From Flavobacteriales bacterium (lineage in GTDB: Bacteria; Bacteroidota; Bacteroidia; Flavobacteriales; Flavobacteriaceae), in NCBI GenBank assembly GCA_003229235.1, contig QIIH01000135.1:1-6916 (forward strand): DNA of 6,916 nucleotides, given 5' to 3'. Below the pieces are notes generated by a model. The model was not told the DNA's origin, did not search any database, and saw only the letters and a list, made by a program, of their open reading frames with translations. The stretch's first letter is position 1. Each line of letters starts with the position of its first letter. A program made the position numbers and the translations under genes. Below, piece after piece: positions 6,219 through 6,916 of the stretch.

Positions 6219-6650
6219 TTATTTATTAGTTAGTTTCTTAACACCTGTCCAAGCCATTGCTCCAAAAGCTATTAAGGTTAGAATGTAAAACATTCTGAGC
6301 CCTGTTCCTACTAGTTTAGACCCGCCTGCAGAAAGTACTTCATTGTCTTTCATTTGCGTCTCAACACCTGTCGAAAGCAAGTATGCAATCAAAAAGACAG
6401 CGAAGATTGCTCCAATAGCGACCAAGGTCTTTTTAACATTTCCTGCAAATACTCCTTTGAGTACGTAAATAAGAACCAATACTACTACGATTACCAATAT
6501 AAAATAGGCAACGTACATATACCATTCTATTCCGTTTTGGAAGTTAGCAATAACTTCATCATCGCCTTTAAGCCAAATCATGGCAAGTAGTATAACTCCG
6601 ATTAAACCGAGTACCAGCCCTACGTATTTTAAAATTTTATGTAAACCCAT
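6219..6650 (-). CDS. four-helix membrane protein of unknown function in the ExbB/ExbD operon
   Basis: I do not recognise a named family for this 143-residue protein. It has four strongly predicted membrane helices (about 8-27, 43-65, 74-94 and 118-136), joined by a loop with GDDEVIANFQNG (29-40), a short basic turn (LKGVFAGNVKK, 64-74) and a loop with ETQMKDNEVLSAGGSK (97-112). The C-terminus is basic (VKKLTNK). There is no signal peptide distinct from helix 1, and no catalytic motif or lipobox. It lies 21 nt after the MotA/TolQ/ExbB gene and 6 nt before the first exbD, on the same strand. The position and size suggest an accessory inner-membrane subunit or assembly factor of that motor, an inference from context. 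I recall unnamed small membrane proteins at this position in other flavobacterial loci. Confidence 0.8.
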   Translation of the reverse strand: MGLHKILKYVGLVLGLIGVILLAMIWLKGDDEVIANFQNGIEWYMYVAYFILVIVVVLVLIYVLKGVFAGNVKKTLVAIGAIFAVFLIAYLLSTGVETQMKDNEVLSAGGSKLVGTGLRMFYILTLIAFGAMAWTGVKKLTNK

Positions 6651-6671
6651 AATCTTAGGATGGTGTTTTAA

Positions 6672-6916
6672 TTATTTTTTATTCTTATAATCTACTAACA
6701 TATCTATTAAAGTAATAGATGCGTCTTCCATGCTGTTCACGATACTATCAATTTTCGCAACAATGTAGTTATAGAAGATCTGTAGTATAATAGCAACAAT
6801 CAGACCAAATACTGTAGTCAATAGCGCTACTTTAATTCCTCCTGCTACCAAAGATGGATTCATATCTCCTGCTGCCTCGATCTTATCAAAGGCCTGAATC
6901 ATACCAATTACCGTAC
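6672..6916 (-). CDS. MotA/TolQ/ExbB proton-channel family protein, C-terminal part (5' end outside window)
   Basis: The minus-strand frame is open to the window edge, giving about 80 residues before TAA at 6674-6672. The Met at 6902 is internal, because the preceding codons complete the family motif TVIGMIQAF. Then come a Gly-Asp loop (EAAGDMNPSL), the long helix VAGGIKVALLTTVFGLIVAI, which continues through ILQIFYNYI, and a charged cytoplasmic tail (SMEDASITLIDMLVDYKNKK). This is the conserved C-terminal half of the MotA/TolQ/ExbB domain, whose Thr/Gly-lined helices form the proton path around the ExbD/TolR helix. The missing N-terminal part should hold the first membrane helix. It is the first visible gene of the operon with the four-helix protein and two ExbD subunits, so ExbB-like is a better reading than MotA. 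The promoter must lie outside the window. Confidence 0.9.
   Translation of the reverse strand, partial: TVIGMIQAFDKIEAAGDMNPSLVAGGIKVALLTTVFGLIVAIILQIFYNYIVAKIDSIVNSMEDASITLIDMLVDYKNKK

Noticed and set aside
5941..6288. 115-residue plus-strand open frame opposite the first exbD
   Set aside because: It is antisense to a well-supported ExbD gene and spans the junction with the four-helix gene; its Ser/Lys-rich sequence looks like a shadow frame.

Overview
The window looks like ordinary chromosomal DNA of a member of the Flavobacteriia (phylum Bacteroidota), probably Flavobacteriaceae. The grounds are low-GC coding with AT-rich gaps, no clear Shine-Dalgarno sites, a good Bacteroidota-type promoter (TTG, 20 nt, TATCTTTG) ahead of asnS, and protein sequences that read as flavobacterial. 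This placement rests on sequence feel and family knowledge, not on a search. There are no tRNAs, rRNAs, mobile elements, CRISPR arrays or signs of recent transfer, and both ends of the window cut genes.

Left half, plus strand: the C-terminal third or so of an RND/MMPL-type exporter (1-648); asnS, asparaginyl-tRNA synthetase (708-2150), with its own promoter and a strong intrinsic terminator (2174-2213); then rpoN, sigma-54 (2237-3691), joined by a one-base TAATG overlap to a polytopic membrane protein (3691-4296) that carries degenerate PAP2-phosphatase-like motifs.

Right half, minus strand, read from the right edge: the C-terminus of a MotA/TolQ/ExbB proton-channel subunit (6916-6672), a small four-helix membrane protein of unknown function (6650-6219), and two tandem ExbD/TolR-like subunits (6212-5604 and 5574-5092). 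They are 21, 6 and 29 nt apart and end at a strong hairpin terminator (5042-5072). Beyond that terminator, on the same strand but probably separately transcribed, lies a secreted outer-membrane beta-barrel protein (4989-4291). Its stop codon overlaps that of the rpoN-linked membrane protein by six bases, in convergent orientation.

The minus-strand operon most likely encodes an inner-membrane motor that uses the proton gradient to drive an outer-membrane process (TonB- or Tol-like). The barrel may be a neighbour or a functional partner. I did not find a clearly new system. The items most worth a second look are the CxxC insertion in the first ExbD, the uncharacterised four-helix protein inside the motor operon, and the PAP2-like but altered protein coupled to sigma-54.
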